The notes: generated from the sequence alone by a model not told the origin. Shown: positions 17,003 to 26,576, counted from the stretch's first letter. The stretch: 55,542 bases of DNA from Candidatus Gastranaerophilales bacterium (GCA_910587055.1 CAJUKY010000014.1:1-55542); one strand, 5' to 3'. Numbers and translations: made by a program.

Positions 17003-17815
17003 ATGAAAACCATAATGCTTAATAATTTTGAAATAGGAAAAGATAAATTAACAATTTTTGCAGGCCCCTGCGCAATAGAATCAAAAGATGTTGTTTTTAA
17101 GGTTGCCGAAAAATTAAAAAAAGTTTGTGAAGAACTTAACATAAATTATATTTTTAAAGCTTCATATGATAAAGCAAACCGCTCTTCAATAAAATCGTTC
17201 AGAGGCCCCGGGCTTGAAGACGGCTTAAAAATTTTACAGGCAGTAAAAAAAGAATTTAATCTGCCGATTGTAACGGATATTCATAAAGAAGAAGAAGCAA
17301 AGCCTGCAAGTGAAGTTGCTGATGTATTGCAGATTCCTGCGTTTTTATGCAGGCAGACGGATTTGCTTGTTGCTGCGGCAAAAACGGGCAAAATTGTAAA
17401 CATCAAAAAAGGTCAGTTTCTTGCCCCTTCTCAAATGAAATCCATTGCTCAAAAAGTTATAGATTCAGGCAACGATAAAATTTTAATAACGGAGCGCGGT
17501 ACAACATTCGGCTACAATAACCTTGTATCCGATATGAGAAGTATTAAAATTATTCAGGATATGGGATACCCTGTTGTATTTGATGCAACGCATTCCGTGC
17601 AATTGCCGGGCGGTGCTGGTGATTCATCAGGCGGAGAAAGACAATTTGCCCCGCTGCTTGCAAAATCAGCCATAGCGGCAGGTGCCAAATGTTTATTTTT
17701 TGAAATTCACCCTGAACCTGATAAAGCACTCTGCGACGGTGCTAACATGATACCTTTAGATGAGGCATATGACCTATTTGAGCTTTTAAATAAAATATTT
17801 AGGTTAGTGAATTAA
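17003..17815 (+). CDS. kdsA: 3-deoxy-8-phosphooctulonate (KDO-8-P) synthase
   Basis: A 270-residue class I/II DAHP/KDO8P synthase family enzyme that condenses phosphoenolpyruvate with arabinose-5-phosphate for lipopolysaccharide inner core. Motifs: 'IFAGPCAIES', 'FKASYDKANRSS', 'SFRGPGLEDGLKIL', 'VADVLQIPAFLCRQTDLL', 'NIKKGQFLAPSQMK', 'TERGTTFGYNNLVSDMRS', 'DATHSVQLPGG', 'EIHPEPDKALCDGANM'. Its presence indicates a Gram-negative outer membrane with KDO. It is divergent from recA and its mRNA is probably leaderless. Confidence 0.97.
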   Translation: MKTIMLNNFEIGKDKLTIFAGPCAIESKDVVFKVAEKLKKVCEELNINYIFKASYDKANRSSIKSFRGPGLEDGLKILQAVKKEFNLPIVTDIHKEEEAKPASEVADVLQIPAFLCRQTDLLVAAAKTGKIVNIKKGQFLAPSQMKSIAQKVIDSGNDKILITERGTTFGYNNLVSDMRSIKIIQDMGYPVVFDATHSVQLPGGAGDSSGGERQFAPLLAKSAIAAGAKCLFFEIHPEPDKALCDGANMIPLDEAYDLFELLNKIFRLVN

Positions 17816-17829
17816 AGAGTGCTTCAAAA

Positions 17830-18117
17830 TTATTTATGTATAATTCCAAAATTATCTTTTAAAATTTGTTTTACGCCTTCAATTTTTGCCGTAATGTCTT
17901 TGATTTCGACATCTGTTGCAAATTCTTCGGCAGAAACCTTTAAGCGCTTTAATAAAGAAAGCTCTGAAAGATATCTTGTAGGTGCATTTTTAAAATCAGA
18001 TTTTTCAACAGTTTTTAAAAATGTATTGTACTCTTTTTGTACAACATCATACATAGTTGTAGACTTAAAACCGCCCTTATATGAAATATTTGAGATTTTA
18101 TTGTTTTCTATTTCCAT
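17830..18117 (-). CDS. Small protein downstream of the RTX-calpain gene
   Basis: A 95-residue soluble-looking protein rich in Lys, Glu and Leu, with no signal peptide or Cys. It starts 15 nt after the stop of the large RTX-calpain gene and has its own AAGGA box, so the pair is probably one transcript. The C-terminal half (LKRLKVSAEEFATDVEIKDITAKIEGVKQILKDNFGII) is predicted helical. I do not recognise it. Inhibitor, chaperone or secretion partner of the protease are possibilities suggested only by position. Confidence 0.6.
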   Translation of the reverse strand: MEIENNKISNISYKGGFKSTTMYDVVQKEYNTFLKTVEKSDFKNAPTRYLSELSLLKRLKVSAEEFATDVEIKDITAKIEGVKQILKDNFGIIHK

Positions 18118-18132
18118 TTTTTGTTCCTTATT

Positions 18133-21100
18133 TTATTGTGGTATATCTGCTATGTAGAAATGATCAAAATATTTTTTAAATTCTTCAACAGTTAAAATAA
18201 TATCTTTATTATTTCCTGCATCTGATAATTTCCATGGGTTTGTTACTATAATTTCCGTTTCGCCTGTTGCAGAATTAACTCTGACTTCAAAACTGTAAGC
18301 ATGGCTTGATACCAGATCAAATGGAAGCTTATCGGGTGCTTCCGCTAAAAGTTTATTGTATGTTTCCGGGTGATCATGGTAATATTGATAATTTTTTTCT
18401 GTAGGGTCATTATAAATTTTTTTTAAGTCTGTTTTTGTTAAAATTGTTCCTGCAGTAGCAACACGGTTATCAAGTAATTCAGGATTACTCAATATTTTAT
18501 CTAAAATATCCGAATTCTCAACACGTTCAAGTTTTGAATTTTCTAAACCGAATGCTTCAAATACTTTTGAAGAATAACCACCATTGCCGCCCAATTCTTC
18601 TGCAAATTTTGAAAAATCTTTATTATTGCATTCTTCCAGTTCTATAGTGGCTTTTTCAATATTAACCAAATAATATTCATTGCTGTAATATGATAAAATT
18701 AAGTTTTTATTTTCTTTCATAGTAGGTTTTAAAACTTTATATATCTCATTTAATTTTTCAACCTCGTCTACAGGAATACCTGTACGTCTGGAAAAACTTC
18801 TTAAACCCAATTCAGTTAAACGTCCGTCAGCATCAACGTAAAAACCTTCACGAACATCATAAAATTGAGCAAGATCTTCAATGCTTTCAGGTGCTTTACC
18901 TAAAATCTTTGTAATTTCGGCTTCAAAATTTTTATAATATTCGGTTTCGGTTAAATTGCGGTATTCTTCAAAACTTATATTTTTCTGTGATTTTGGTATA
19001 TCAGAATCACCAAGCATTTTATTATAATTGTCTAATATACCTTGTTCCCAATCATTAATTAGCGTATTAAGTTCACCAATTTTGTTATCCACAAGTTCTA
19101 CCTTATATGCATATTCCAATAATTGCATACCGAGTGAACCTGTCATATGTTTTCCTGATTTTACACCTAAATCACTAATGGTTTGACCGTCTTTTATTAT
19201 AATTTCAGTATCAGAATTTGGCATTTTAACAGTTATTGAGCCATCAGAGTTTTCGTTAAAACATGAAAGCAGCATATTTCTTGCATTTGGATTTGCCATT
19301 ATAGAATTTAGGGAAGATACAAGGTAACAGTCGCCTGAATTTTGTTGACCGGACGTGTATCTGTCAAGCGGCGGGAATAATTTACAATAAGCTTCTTTTG
19401 ACATATTTAATTCTGTATATTTGCAATCCCCCGTTTTTATGAAGATATGGTTTGAACCTTCAACCTCAAATACATCGCCGATTTTTGCAGAACTTAACCC
19501 TGCATCAATACTTTTAGCTGAAGGTACCATTAAATCTTTAACATTGATTCCTTCGGTTAAGGCTTTATAATACATATCAATATCTTGAGCTACAAGTTTT
19601 CCCTGTGCTGAATCAAAATCATAGCCTTTGTATTTTGAAATATCTATATTATTTTCTTTAAGAACATTTAATTTTAATTCGGATGAAACATTTTTTATAT
19701 CTGATTCCGTTAAAATTTTTGATTCAGATAATGCTTTTAAGGCTTTTGCCACATTACCCGTTTCTTTAAATATTGCATTAATATTTTCAATTTCTGCAGC
19801 TTTATAATAGCTATGTATTTTCCTTTGTGATATTCCTTTTCCTTTCAGATATTCTAAGGCGCCATCCACATCGCCGTTTTTGTATAATTCATCCGCAGCT
19901 TCAAACGCTTCTTTTGTATAAGCATCTACTTTTGCACCTGCAATACCTGTAATAATGCCTAAAAGCTGGCTTATACCTTCGCCTGTAAGATTAACTTCTC
20001 CTGTTATCATTAAATCCGTTAATAAGCTTAATGAAGCATCTGTTCCGATTTGAGATAAAAATGCAAGCGCTTTGTTTTGTGTTTCTGATAAAACCATATC
20101 TTTAACATTTGTGGCAACACCATTTATTTTTGCTCCTGAATATAAAAGGGCAAGTTCAGTGAATGATTCTTTCATTAAACCCCAGGCTTCATCTTTGCTT
20201 AAGCCGTTTTCAGAAGCTAAATCATCAACAAGTTCTATTGCATTATCTCCGAACATACCACCAAGAGCCGTGTATTTTCCAACATTCATTATTCCGACGC
20301 CGACAGGAGGATTTACAAATGTTACAACCCCGCCTATTACCATTAATCCGATACCGCCGATTTGAGCTGCAGTTGCCAGTTTATCCGCAAATCCTTCCTG
20401 GTCTGCACAGTATCTGTCAATTAATTTTTGGAAAGAATTACCGCTGCCAAAGGCATTAAGCTGATTTATTTTATATTCATCTTGTAATTCTTCAATACTT
20501 TTGCCTGTTATTTCTTCAAATTGTGCTTGAAATTCTTCTTCGGGATGAAGATCGTATTCTAAAGTTTCCAGTATATTTATACATTCTTTCGGGTCATAAA
20601 TTTCATATTCTTCTGTATCAGAATATTTTATAACCATTTGGTTATCTTCATTTATGTATAATTCTTCAGGCATTCCAACCCCATAGATTGGCCCTGTGGC
20701 TGTACTTATTTCCTGATATAAAAATTCATTGAGTTTATTTTTGCCTTCTTCTTCGCCGTAATAAGTATTATATAAATCCATAACATCCTGCATTGTTTTT
20801 GCATCGACAACACAGTTTTTAAAATTATCCGCTTTATATAAACCGCTCACTGCAAGAGAATACATCTGGGATGTTTCCATATATTTAGTTACATTATCCT
20901 GATTGTATTTAAGTCCTGTCCATTTTTCGAATACTTCTTCAAAAGAAGCATCACTTTCTCCGTTTAATGCAGATGTTAATTCTGATACCATCCGCTCTTG
21001 CTCCTCAATTGCAGCATTAATATCTTCTTTTGAAACGCCCATATTAATAAGTTCTTTTACCCAGTTATAAGCATCTCTTATTGCACCGTCTTCATTTTCC

Positions 21101-22179
21101 TGTTCTTCAAACTGGGTTTTCATATTTTCCAAATTTTGAGAAAAGAAATCTATTGTAAGCGCCTGCATTTCTTCTTCAGGTGTTAATTCCTTTTCTGAAT
21201 ATGCGGAAGTTTTTTCGTTTGTTATGTTTTTAGCTTCTTCAATGGAATTAGTATCAAGTACATCATAAGGAGATACGCTTTCCTGTATTTTTTCAAGTGT
21301 GGTATCTTTTTTATCTTCAATAGTTTCAAATACTTCAGCATTTTCAAGGTTTATACTGTCGCTTCCCTTGCCCCCATCAAGTTTTGTGATTTTAGAATTA
21401 TTGATACTTATTAAATCATCACCTTTTCCGCCAAAAAGTTCTTCAATGCTGCTTGAAGAATTTGCCATAATAACATCATCCCCCTTGCCGCCGTCAAGCT
21501 TTGCAACGGTTGAATTTTCGGCAATAATATCGTCGTTTCCATCCCCGCCTTCAATTGAGCCTATTTTAGAATTAACGGCATAGATGTAATCCTCATTATC
21601 CCCGCCTTTAACAGTATTTGTTACGGTGTTTTTAATATTTATGACGTCATTTCCCTTGCCGCCTTCTATTGAATCTGCGGTGGAGTTTTCAAGAGTAATA
21701 TTATCATTGCCTTTTCCCATTTTAATTTTATTAACATCACTGTCTAAAATGGTCACTTTGATATCTGAATTGTCACCTTCAATATTTGTGTCATTGGCGC
21801 CGATTATAACTATTTCGCCGGTTTCTTTGTTTTCAAGTACAAGAGTATTTTCATCAATATTATCAAACTTTATTTTTGCACCGTTACTCATTATATAGGT
21901 ATAGCTGCCTGTTTCAATAAATAAAACCTTGTTTTTGGAAGGTTCAACCGCAGACCAGTTATCATTTGCATATTTATCGGGAATTTTAGGTGAGGCAGTT
22001 TCTGATTGTTCCGATACTGCGTTTTTATATTCAACAAGTTCATTTTCATAATTATTTTTGTCGGTTGTTTGATTGTTTTTGTTGTTAACAACAGCAGTTT
22101 CTTGTGCCTTCTCCGTTTTGGGAAGTTCGGCAGCAACTAATTCCGCACCATGACTTATTTTGTTAAAAATATTACCCAC
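18133..22179 (-). CDS. Large RTX-like repeat protein with calpain-type (C2) cysteine protease domain
   Basis: About 1348 residues from the GTG at 22179, chosen because AGGA lies 7 nt upstream; a GTG two codons earlier abuts that box. Residues about 153-283 hold seven repeats of 19-20 residues, each starting GGxGxD-like (MGKGND, GGKGND, GGDNED, GGDGND, GGKGDD, GGKGDD, GGKGSD) and ending in a beta strand, like a calcium-binding beta-roll with a longer period than classic RTX nonapeptides. A helical middle region contains one hydrophobic Gly-rich stretch (AAQIGGIGLMVIGGVVTFVNPPVGVG). The C-terminal 400 residues carry the calpain triad: Cys951 in QQNSGDCYLVSSL (oxyanion Gln945), His1293 in SSHAYSF and Asn1314 in VTNPW. 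RTX repeats near the N-terminus and the protease at the C-terminus is unusual. It is probably a calcium-dependent secreted or surface protease. Confidence 0.85.
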   Translation of the reverse strand: MGNIFNKISHGAELVAAELPKTEKAQETAVVNNKNNQTTDKNNYENELVEYKNAVSEQSETASPKIPDKYANDNWSAVEPSKNKVLFIETGSYTYIMSNGAKIKFDNIDENTLVLENKETGEIVIIGANDTNIEGDNSDIKVTILDSDVNKIKMGKGNDNITLENSTADSIEGGKGNDVINIKNTVTNTVKGGDNEDYIYAVNSKIGSIEGGDGNDDIIAENSTVAKLDGGKGDDVIMANSSSSIEELFGGKGDDLISINNSKITKLDGGKGSDSINLENAEVFETIEDKKDTTLEKIQESVSPYDVLDTNSIEEAKNITNEKTSAYSEKELTPEEEMQALTIDFFSQNLENMKTQFEEQENEDGAIRDAYNWVKELINMGVSKEDINAAIEEQERMVSELTSALNGESDASFEEVFEKWTGLKYNQDNVTKYMETSQMYSLAVSGLYKADNFKNCVVDAKTMQDVMDLYNTYYGEEEGKNKLNEFLYQEISTATGPIYGVGMPEELYINEDNQMVIKYSDTEEYEIYDPKECINILETLEYDLHPEEEFQAQFEEITGKSIEELQDEYKINQLNAFGSGNSFQKLIDRYCADQEGFADKLATAAQIGGIGLMVIGGVVTFVNPPVGVGIMNVGKYTALGGMFGDNAIELVDDLASENGLSKDEAWGLMKESFTELALLYSGAKINGVATNVKDMVLSETQNKALAFLSQIGTDASLSLLTDLMITGEVNLTGEGISQLLGIITGIAGAKVDAYTKEAFEAADELYKNGDVDGALEYLKGKGISQRKIHSYYKAAEIENINAIFKETGNVAKALKALSESKILTESDIKNVSSELKLNVLKENNIDISKYKGYDFDSAQGKLVAQDIDMYYKALTEGINVKDLMVPSAKSIDAGLSSAKIGDVFEVEGSNHIFIKTGDCKYTELNMSKEAYCKLFPPLDRYTSGQQNSGDCYLVSSLNSIMANPNARNMLLSCFNENSDGSITVKMPNSDTEIIIKDGQTISDLGVKSGKHMTGSLGMQLLEYAYKVELVDNKIGELNTLINDWEQGILDNYNKMLGDSDIPKSQKNISFEEYRNLTETEYYKNFEAEITKILGKAPESIEDLAQFYDVREGFYVDADGRLTELGLRSFSRRTGIPVDEVEKLNEIYKVLKPTMKENKNLILSYYSNEYYLVNIEKATIELEECNNKDFSKFAEELGGNGGYSSKVFEAFGLENSKLERVENSDILDKILSNPELLDNRVATAGTILTKTDLKKIYNDPTEKNYQYYHDHPETYNKLLAEAPDKLPFDLVSSHAYSFEVRVNSATGETEIIVTNPWKLSDAGNNKDIILTVEEFKKYFDHFYIADIPQ

Positions 22180-22249
22180 AAACACTTCCTATTGACTTAT
22201 AAGGTATTTGTCGACAGGAAAACCTTAAATCTTAAGTTTTAAGAGCTTA

Positions 22250-22277
22250 ATTATGAACTTTTGTAAAATGCTTGTAA
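22250..22277 (-). promoter_or_regulatory. Possible promoter of the RTX-calpain gene
   Basis: On the minus strand TTACAA (complement of 22272-22277) and CATAAT (complement of 22250-22255) are separated by 16 bp, which places a start about 60 nt before the gene. It is moderate in quality and was found by eye. Confidence 0.4.
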
Positions 22278-22280
22278 TAT

Positions 22281-23978
22281 TTATTTAAAATTAGATACAG
22301 CGCAGAGGAAATTCCTTAAAATCCTTGGCAGAAGGGTCGAATGAATTGCAAGCAAATCAATCACAAATTCATTAATGCCGATTTCACTGTAATATGGGAT
22401 TTTGTCAAAATTTTGCTGAATATCCGCTTCAAACATATGCATTTTGCAAAAACCATCCACAACAAAAGGCAAAATCTTATTTAAAGAAGGATCTTTAACA
22501 GACCAGTGCCCCCTGTGGCATGGAGCAGAACAGGTAAGACGTGATACAACGGCAGAATTGCAGTTTAAGGGGCATAGTCCGAGGCTTTCCACCCTTTTGC
22601 CGCCTGCAATTTGAATTTTTTTGTTTCTTATAATTTTTTTGCTTTTTTTAATGCATTTTATAATATTTTCTTCATCTCCGAGTGCTGAAAAATCAAGTGC
22701 ATCAATAGGGTGCAGGTTTGATAAGCATTTTATTGAATAACTGTTTAAAAGATTTATCCCGCCGCCTATTTCGACAGGGGTATTTTGAAATTCAGGGTCA
22801 TTCATTTTTGCCCAGAAAAAGCCTATATTATTTATTACAACGGTTTTTGGCTTTGGCTCGACAGAACATAACATTTTTACGGTTTCATATACCCTTTCAA
22901 AATCTCTTTCAATAAGAATTCTCGGAGTTGAAATATTTAAATCCATATTATATTCTGCGCAAAATTTTCTTGCTTTGTTAATTAATTCTTCAAAAGGATG
23001 CGAAGCAAGATCAACGGTTGATGCTACTTCCCCGTATTCAATTGAATGAACCGGATTAAACCCCGTTGTTTTTATGAATTTTTTAAGTTCTTTGAATTGT
23101 TCCAAACTTGAAAGCCTTAAATTTAATTTCGGCAGTTTTAATTTTGAATAATCAAAATTTTTATCAAGCCTTTTGCATTTAATTTTCCAGTCATATTTTT
23201 GAATATAATTTGCGAATTTAAAATCTTCCCCTGTTGCGGATAAAATTTCTCCCGAATAATGGCTTGTTTTATAAAAACTTTTTCTTACATGTTTAAAAGG
23301 CAGTTTTTGTTCTTTAAACATTTTTGGTTTATCTAAAATCTTTTCAATAAGTTTAATCCCATCCAGAATTTCATCGCTTGAATTAAATTTTCCTTTAATA
23401 ACAACAGCGCTTATTGCTTTTGATTTTATTAAATCTTCCGCAAAATAAGGCAGATTATCCGAATCTACAGAGAGCGGAATTTTAGCATATTTCCTTATTT
23501 TTTCAATATTTTTAAGATAAACTTCTTCCGTTATAATCAATCCGTCAATTTTATGGAACATCTCCATAAATTCAACACCTGAAAGATTATGAATATCAAA
23601 ATAAGAATCAATTATTACCTTAAAAGGTAAATCCATCGTTTTTATAATTTCTAAAATACCGTAAGAATTTACAAAAATACCGTCAATTTCGGTTGTGGTT
23701 AAAAACTCTATGAATTTTTTTGTAACGGTAACATCTTCTTCGGTTATGGTATGTTTAAAATTTACAAAAATCTTGGAACCCGTTTGTTTTGCAGCAGCAA
23801 TATATTCGTTTATATATTCAAAAGTGCCTTTAGAACCGGGTGCAGCGTTTGCACAGCCTGTAATATGCTTCATAAAGCGGTGATGATAAACGTAAAATTC
23901 CCTGCATTTAACCTTTTTGGTGAAATTCAAAATGTCTTCAGGGTGCTTTATGGGCGAAACTACAAAAATCTCTTTCAT
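22281..23978 (-). CDS. Peptidase U32-like TIM-barrel protein with Cys cluster
   Basis: A 565-residue protein. The first ~200 residues and a second region (~285-430) both look like alpha/beta barrel segments of the U32 peptidase/UbiU-like type ('EFYVYHHRFMKHITGCANAAPGSKGTFEYINEYIAAAKQTGSKIFVNF...', 'GIFVNSYGILEIIKTMDLPFKVIIDSYFDIHN'). Late in the protein lies 'GLCPLNC...LTCSAPCHRGHW', a four-Cys cluster as expected for an Fe-S or zinc site in this superfamily. It is longer than typical U32 proteins and diverged, so I call the family tentatively; activity is unknown. It stands alone, divergent from the TPM/LemA pair. Confidence 0.5.
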   Translation of the reverse strand: MKEIFVVSPIKHPEDILNFTKKVKCREFYVYHHRFMKHITGCANAAPGSKGTFEYINEYIAAAKQTGSKIFVNFKHTITEEDVTVTKKFIEFLTTTEIDGIFVNSYGILEIIKTMDLPFKVIIDSYFDIHNLSGVEFMEMFHKIDGLIITEEVYLKNIEKIRKYAKIPLSVDSDNLPYFAEDLIKSKAISAVVIKGKFNSSDEILDGIKLIEKILDKPKMFKEQKLPFKHVRKSFYKTSHYSGEILSATGEDFKFANYIQKYDWKIKCKRLDKNFDYSKLKLPKLNLRLSSLEQFKELKKFIKTTGFNPVHSIEYGEVASTVDLASHPFEELINKARKFCAEYNMDLNISTPRILIERDFERVYETVKMLCSVEPKPKTVVINNIGFFWAKMNDPEFQNTPVEIGGGINLLNSYSIKCLSNLHPIDALDFSALGDEENIIKCIKKSKKIIRNKKIQIAGGKRVESLGLCPLNCNSAVVSRLTCSAPCHRGHWSVKDPSLNKILPFVVDGFCKMHMFEADIQQNFDKIPYYSEIGINEFVIDLLAIHSTLLPRILRNFLCAVSNFK

Positions 23979-24021
23979 AGAATAATCGTATAGATTTATA
24001 AAGCCAAAGTCAAGAGAGCAA

Positions 24022-24051
24022 TTGCATATTTAGTATTGCCGTTGTTATTAT
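24022..24051 (+). promoter_or_regulatory. Promoter of the TPM-LemA pair, leaderless type
   Basis: TTGCAT (24022-24027), 18 bp, then TATTAT (24046-24051), followed 7 nt later by the GTG start codon at 24059. No ribosome binding site is present. Confidence 0.55.
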
Positions 24052-24058
24052 TAATTTT

Positions 24059-24757
24059 GTGATTAAAAAGTTTTTTATTTTAATATGCTTAACCCTTTTA
24101 ACCTGTATTCAAGGTTTTTGTTTTGAAGCATTAAATTTTAACGGGTTTATTTCCGATAATGCAAATATTTTATCTTATGAAAATGAAACTGCTCTTAATC
24201 AAATTTTACTTGAACTTCAAACTAAAACAAAGGCTGATGTTGCAATTGTAACTTTAAATTCTTTAAACGGAGAGCCGATTGAAAATGTTTCTCTTGAAAT
24301 AGCAAGAAAATACAAATTAGGAGATAAAAAATTAAATAACGGCGCCCTTATACTTGTTGCTTTGAAGGACAGAAAAGCAAGAATTGAAATAGGATACGGG
24401 CTTGAAGGCATATTAAACGATTCAAAAGCAGGAAGAATTCTTGATGATTATATGATTCCTTATTTTAAAGAAGAAAACTATGAAACAGGGATAATTCAGG
24501 GAACTTTAGCCCTTGCATATGAAATAGCCGATGAATACGGAGTCCGCCTTTCTTTTGAAAAACCTGCCGCACCCGAAACAAATAATGATACTGATATTTT
24601 ATTTGTAATAATATTTATAATTATTTTGATGATATTAAACGGCAGAGGCGGTCCCGGAGGATTAATATTCTTTGGTATGCCGCGCAGCCCGGGCGGCGGA
24701 ATAAGATTTGGCGGAGGAGGCGGTTTTGGCGGCGGCGGAGCCTCAAGGGGATGGTAA
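24059..24757 (+). CDS. TPM domain protein (YgcG family)
   Basis: A 232-residue protein beginning at a GTG. A signal peptide (FFILICLTLLTCIQGFCF) is followed by the TPM domain ('GFISDNANILSYENETALNQILLELQTKTKADVAIVTLNSLNGEPIENVSLEIARKYKLG', 'GALILVALKDRKARIEIGYGLEGILNDSKAGRILD'). A transmembrane helix follows (DILFVIIFIIILMIL), then a Gly-rich tail ending GGGGFGGGGASRGW, typical of YgcG/TPM proteins. The domain is therefore displayed outside the membrane with the tail inside. It is paired with lemA 27 nt downstream, the usual partnership for this family; its role in envelope homeostasis is not well established. Confidence 0.9.
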   Translation: MIKKFFILICLTLLTCIQGFCFEALNFNGFISDNANILSYENETALNQILLELQTKTKADVAIVTLNSLNGEPIENVSLEIARKYKLGDKKLNNGALILVALKDRKARIEIGYGLEGILNDSKAGRILDDYMIPYFKEENYETGIIQGTLALAYEIADEYGVRLSFEKPAAPETNNDTDILFVIIFIIILMILNGRGGPGGLIFFGMPRSPGGGIRFGGGGGFGGGGASRGW

Positions 24758-24784
24758 AATAAAATTAATTGACAGGAGAAAAAT

Positions 24785-25351
24785 ATGAAAAATACTTTGA
24801 TTTTAATTATTTTAGGAGTAATTCTTGCAATAGGTGTATTCTTTGCAGGTACTTTTAACAGACTTCAAGTTATGGATGAAAACGTAAGTGCAAATTGGGC
24901 GCAGGTTGAAAATCAGCTAAAGCGCAGAAATGATTTAATTCCAAATTTTGTAAATACCGTAAAAGGCTATGCGGCACATGAAAAGGAAGTATTTACAAAC
25001 ATAGCCGATGCAAGAGCAAAATTATCGGGCTCAATAAATTCTAAGGATGTAAAAGCTGTACAGCAAAGTGCAGGCGAATTAAACAGTGCTCTGTCAAGAC
25101 TTTTGGCAATTGCAGAAAATTATCCGCAGTTAAAAGCCGATAAATCATTTATAGCCTTGCAGGACGAACTTGCCGGCACTGAAAATCGTATAGCCGTTGC
25201 AAGAAGAGATTATAACGAAAGCGTTAAATCAATAAATGCTTTAATCAGAACATTCCCGACAGCATTTGTGGCTGCAATTTCAGGTGTCAAACAGAGAGAA
25301 TATTTCGAAATAACGGAAGCCGAAAAACAAGCACCGAAGGTAGAATTTTAA
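24785..25351 (+). CDS. lemA: LemA family protein
   Basis: A 188-residue LemA protein: an N-terminal membrane helix (TLILIILGVILAIGVFFAGTF), then the hallmark 'ENVSANWAQVENQLKRRNDLIPNFVNTVKGYAAHEKEVFTNIADARAKL' and a helical bundle ending 'VKQREYFEITEAEKQAPKVEF'. It has an AGGAG box and follows the TPM gene, as in many genomes. The function is unknown but envelope-related; the helical part faces outward. Confidence 0.95.
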   Translation: MKNTLILIILGVILAIGVFFAGTFNRLQVMDENVSANWAQVENQLKRRNDLIPNFVNTVKGYAAHEKEVFTNIADARAKLSGSINSKDVKAVQQSAGELNSALSRLLAIAENYPQLKADKSFIALQDELAGTENRIAVARRDYNESVKSINALIRTFPTAFVAAISGVKQREYFEITEAEKQAPKVEF

Positions 25352-25384
25352 AGCTGCCGCTTGACTGACAAAAACTAACGGAAA

Positions 25385-26452
25385 TTAGCGGGGATTATTT
25401 TCCCCGTTTCTATAACCTATGCCGGCGCGGTAGCCTGAAATTGTATACATTAAAGGAAGCATCGGCTCTATCCATTTAAACCCTGATAAAACCCCTGCAG
25501 TTGCGATATCATCCGTATGCAGCGCCATATCGAGCAGTTCGGGCTTCCTTTCTTCATATAAATCTTTATGGCCTGTAAAATTTTTATTAAATCCCGATTT
25601 TTCTTGTTTTTTGCCGTCAAAAATCGGGTCTAAAATATGTTTTCCTATCCAGTTTGCAACAAAACTTCCGCCCATAATGCCTGTTACAAATATACCACCC
25701 ATAATTACCCCGAGTTTTCCTATAGGGCTTAAAGCCTTAATTTTACCTGCTTTCTGGAGTCTTTCCGCCGCAAATAACGCTCCTGCGGCGCCTACATTGC
25801 ACATAAAAATATTGGCCAAAAATTGATAAGCGCCTTCCTTTATTTTATTTGATGTAGATTTCGGGCAATCTTCATCCGTGATTTTATCGGCGGCTATTCC
25901 CCCTAAAACTCCTCCTGCTACAGGCATTAAGCCCAAAACGGAAAGCCTTCCTGTTTCCTTAAAAATTTCTTTGGCGCTCAAATCTTCTTTTTTAGAAAAA
26001 AGAGTGTCAAAAAGTTCCTCTCTGCCTTTATAATCACCGTTATTTAATTTTAAAATTTCTTTTGTATCTTTAAGGCTTAAAGCCCCGTTTTTTGCTTTAT
26101 TTATGGCTTTTTTAATGCTGTTATCAAGGTTATTGTTTTTCAAAAATTTATCTACGGCAAAAATGTTATCTTCAATAATGTTTTCAGGTTTTTTAACGTT
26201 TACGAGCCCTTGAAATATTTGTTTTTTACCGGCTCTAAGCCCGAAAGCGCTTATAAGCGATGTTGCAGCCACCGTGCTTAAAACAACGGCATTTTTAATT
26301 CCTCTGTTTTTGCGCTCTTCTTTCGGCGCTTTCATTGTATCGTATGCACCATAGGCAAAAGCTGCACCGATTAAGATTTTTGGTGTTTGCTGTTTAAGTT
26401 TTGCAATTAAAATCGGCTGATCCAGAAACTTTCCTATGGCAGATACATTCAT
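25385..26452 (-). CDS. Membrane protein of unknown function
   Basis: A 355-residue protein with several hydrophobic segments: PKILIGAAFAYGAYD near residue 25, AVVLSTVAATSLISAFGL near 55, VLGLMPVAGGVLGGIA near 190, FLANIFMCNVGAAGALFAA near 215, and LGVIMGGIFVTGIMGGSFVANWIG near 245. Charged linkers separate them, and the tail reads 'TAGVLSGFKWIEPMLPLMYTISGYRAGIGYRNGENNPR'. I do not recognise a named family. It appears monocistronic, convergent with lemA, with a TTGACA-containing promoter and a hairpin in its leader. Confidence 0.6.
   Translation of the reverse strand: MNVSAIGKFLDQPILIAKLKQQTPKILIGAAFAYGAYDTMKAPKEERKNRGIKNAVVLSTVAATSLISAFGLRAGKKQIFQGLVNVKKPENIIEDNIFAVDKFLKNNNLDNSIKKAINKAKNGALSLKDTKEILKLNNGDYKGREELFDTLFSKKEDLSAKEIFKETGRLSVLGLMPVAGGVLGGIAADKITDEDCPKSTSNKIKEGAYQFLANIFMCNVGAAGALFAAERLQKAGKIKALSPIGKLGVIMGGIFVTGIMGGSFVANWIGKHILDPIFDGKKQEKSGFNKNFTGHKDLYEERKPELLDMALHTDDIATAGVLSGFKWIEPMLPLMYTISGYRAGIGYRNGENNPR
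25389..25412 (+). terminator. Possible terminator after lemA
   Basis: CGGGG (25389-25393) pairs with CCCCG (25402-25406) around an AT-rich loop and is followed by a short T run. It overlaps the 3' end of the convergent gene at 25385. Confidence 0.35.
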
Positions 26453-26504
26453 TATTTTTTCCTTTGATATTTTGCTGCATTACAATATTGACGCTGTATG
26501 CGCC

Positions 26505-26560
26505 TTGTTAGGTAAAGCTAACAATAAGATATTTTTATATCAAATGAAAAAGTTTGTCAA
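26505..26560 (-). promoter_or_regulatory. Promoter and leader hairpin of the 25385 membrane protein gene
   Basis: On the minus strand a perfect TTGACA -35 (complement of 26555-26560) precedes a TATAAA/TAAAAA -10 (around 26532-26539) by 15-17 bp. Downstream in the leader TTGTTAG (26505-26511) and CTAACAA (26518-26524) form a 7-bp inverted repeat around a 6-nt loop, and another CTAACAA copy lies near 26563. This could be an operator or a transcript hairpin. Confidence 0.5.
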
Positions 26561-26576
26561 CCCTAACAATGGGGAA

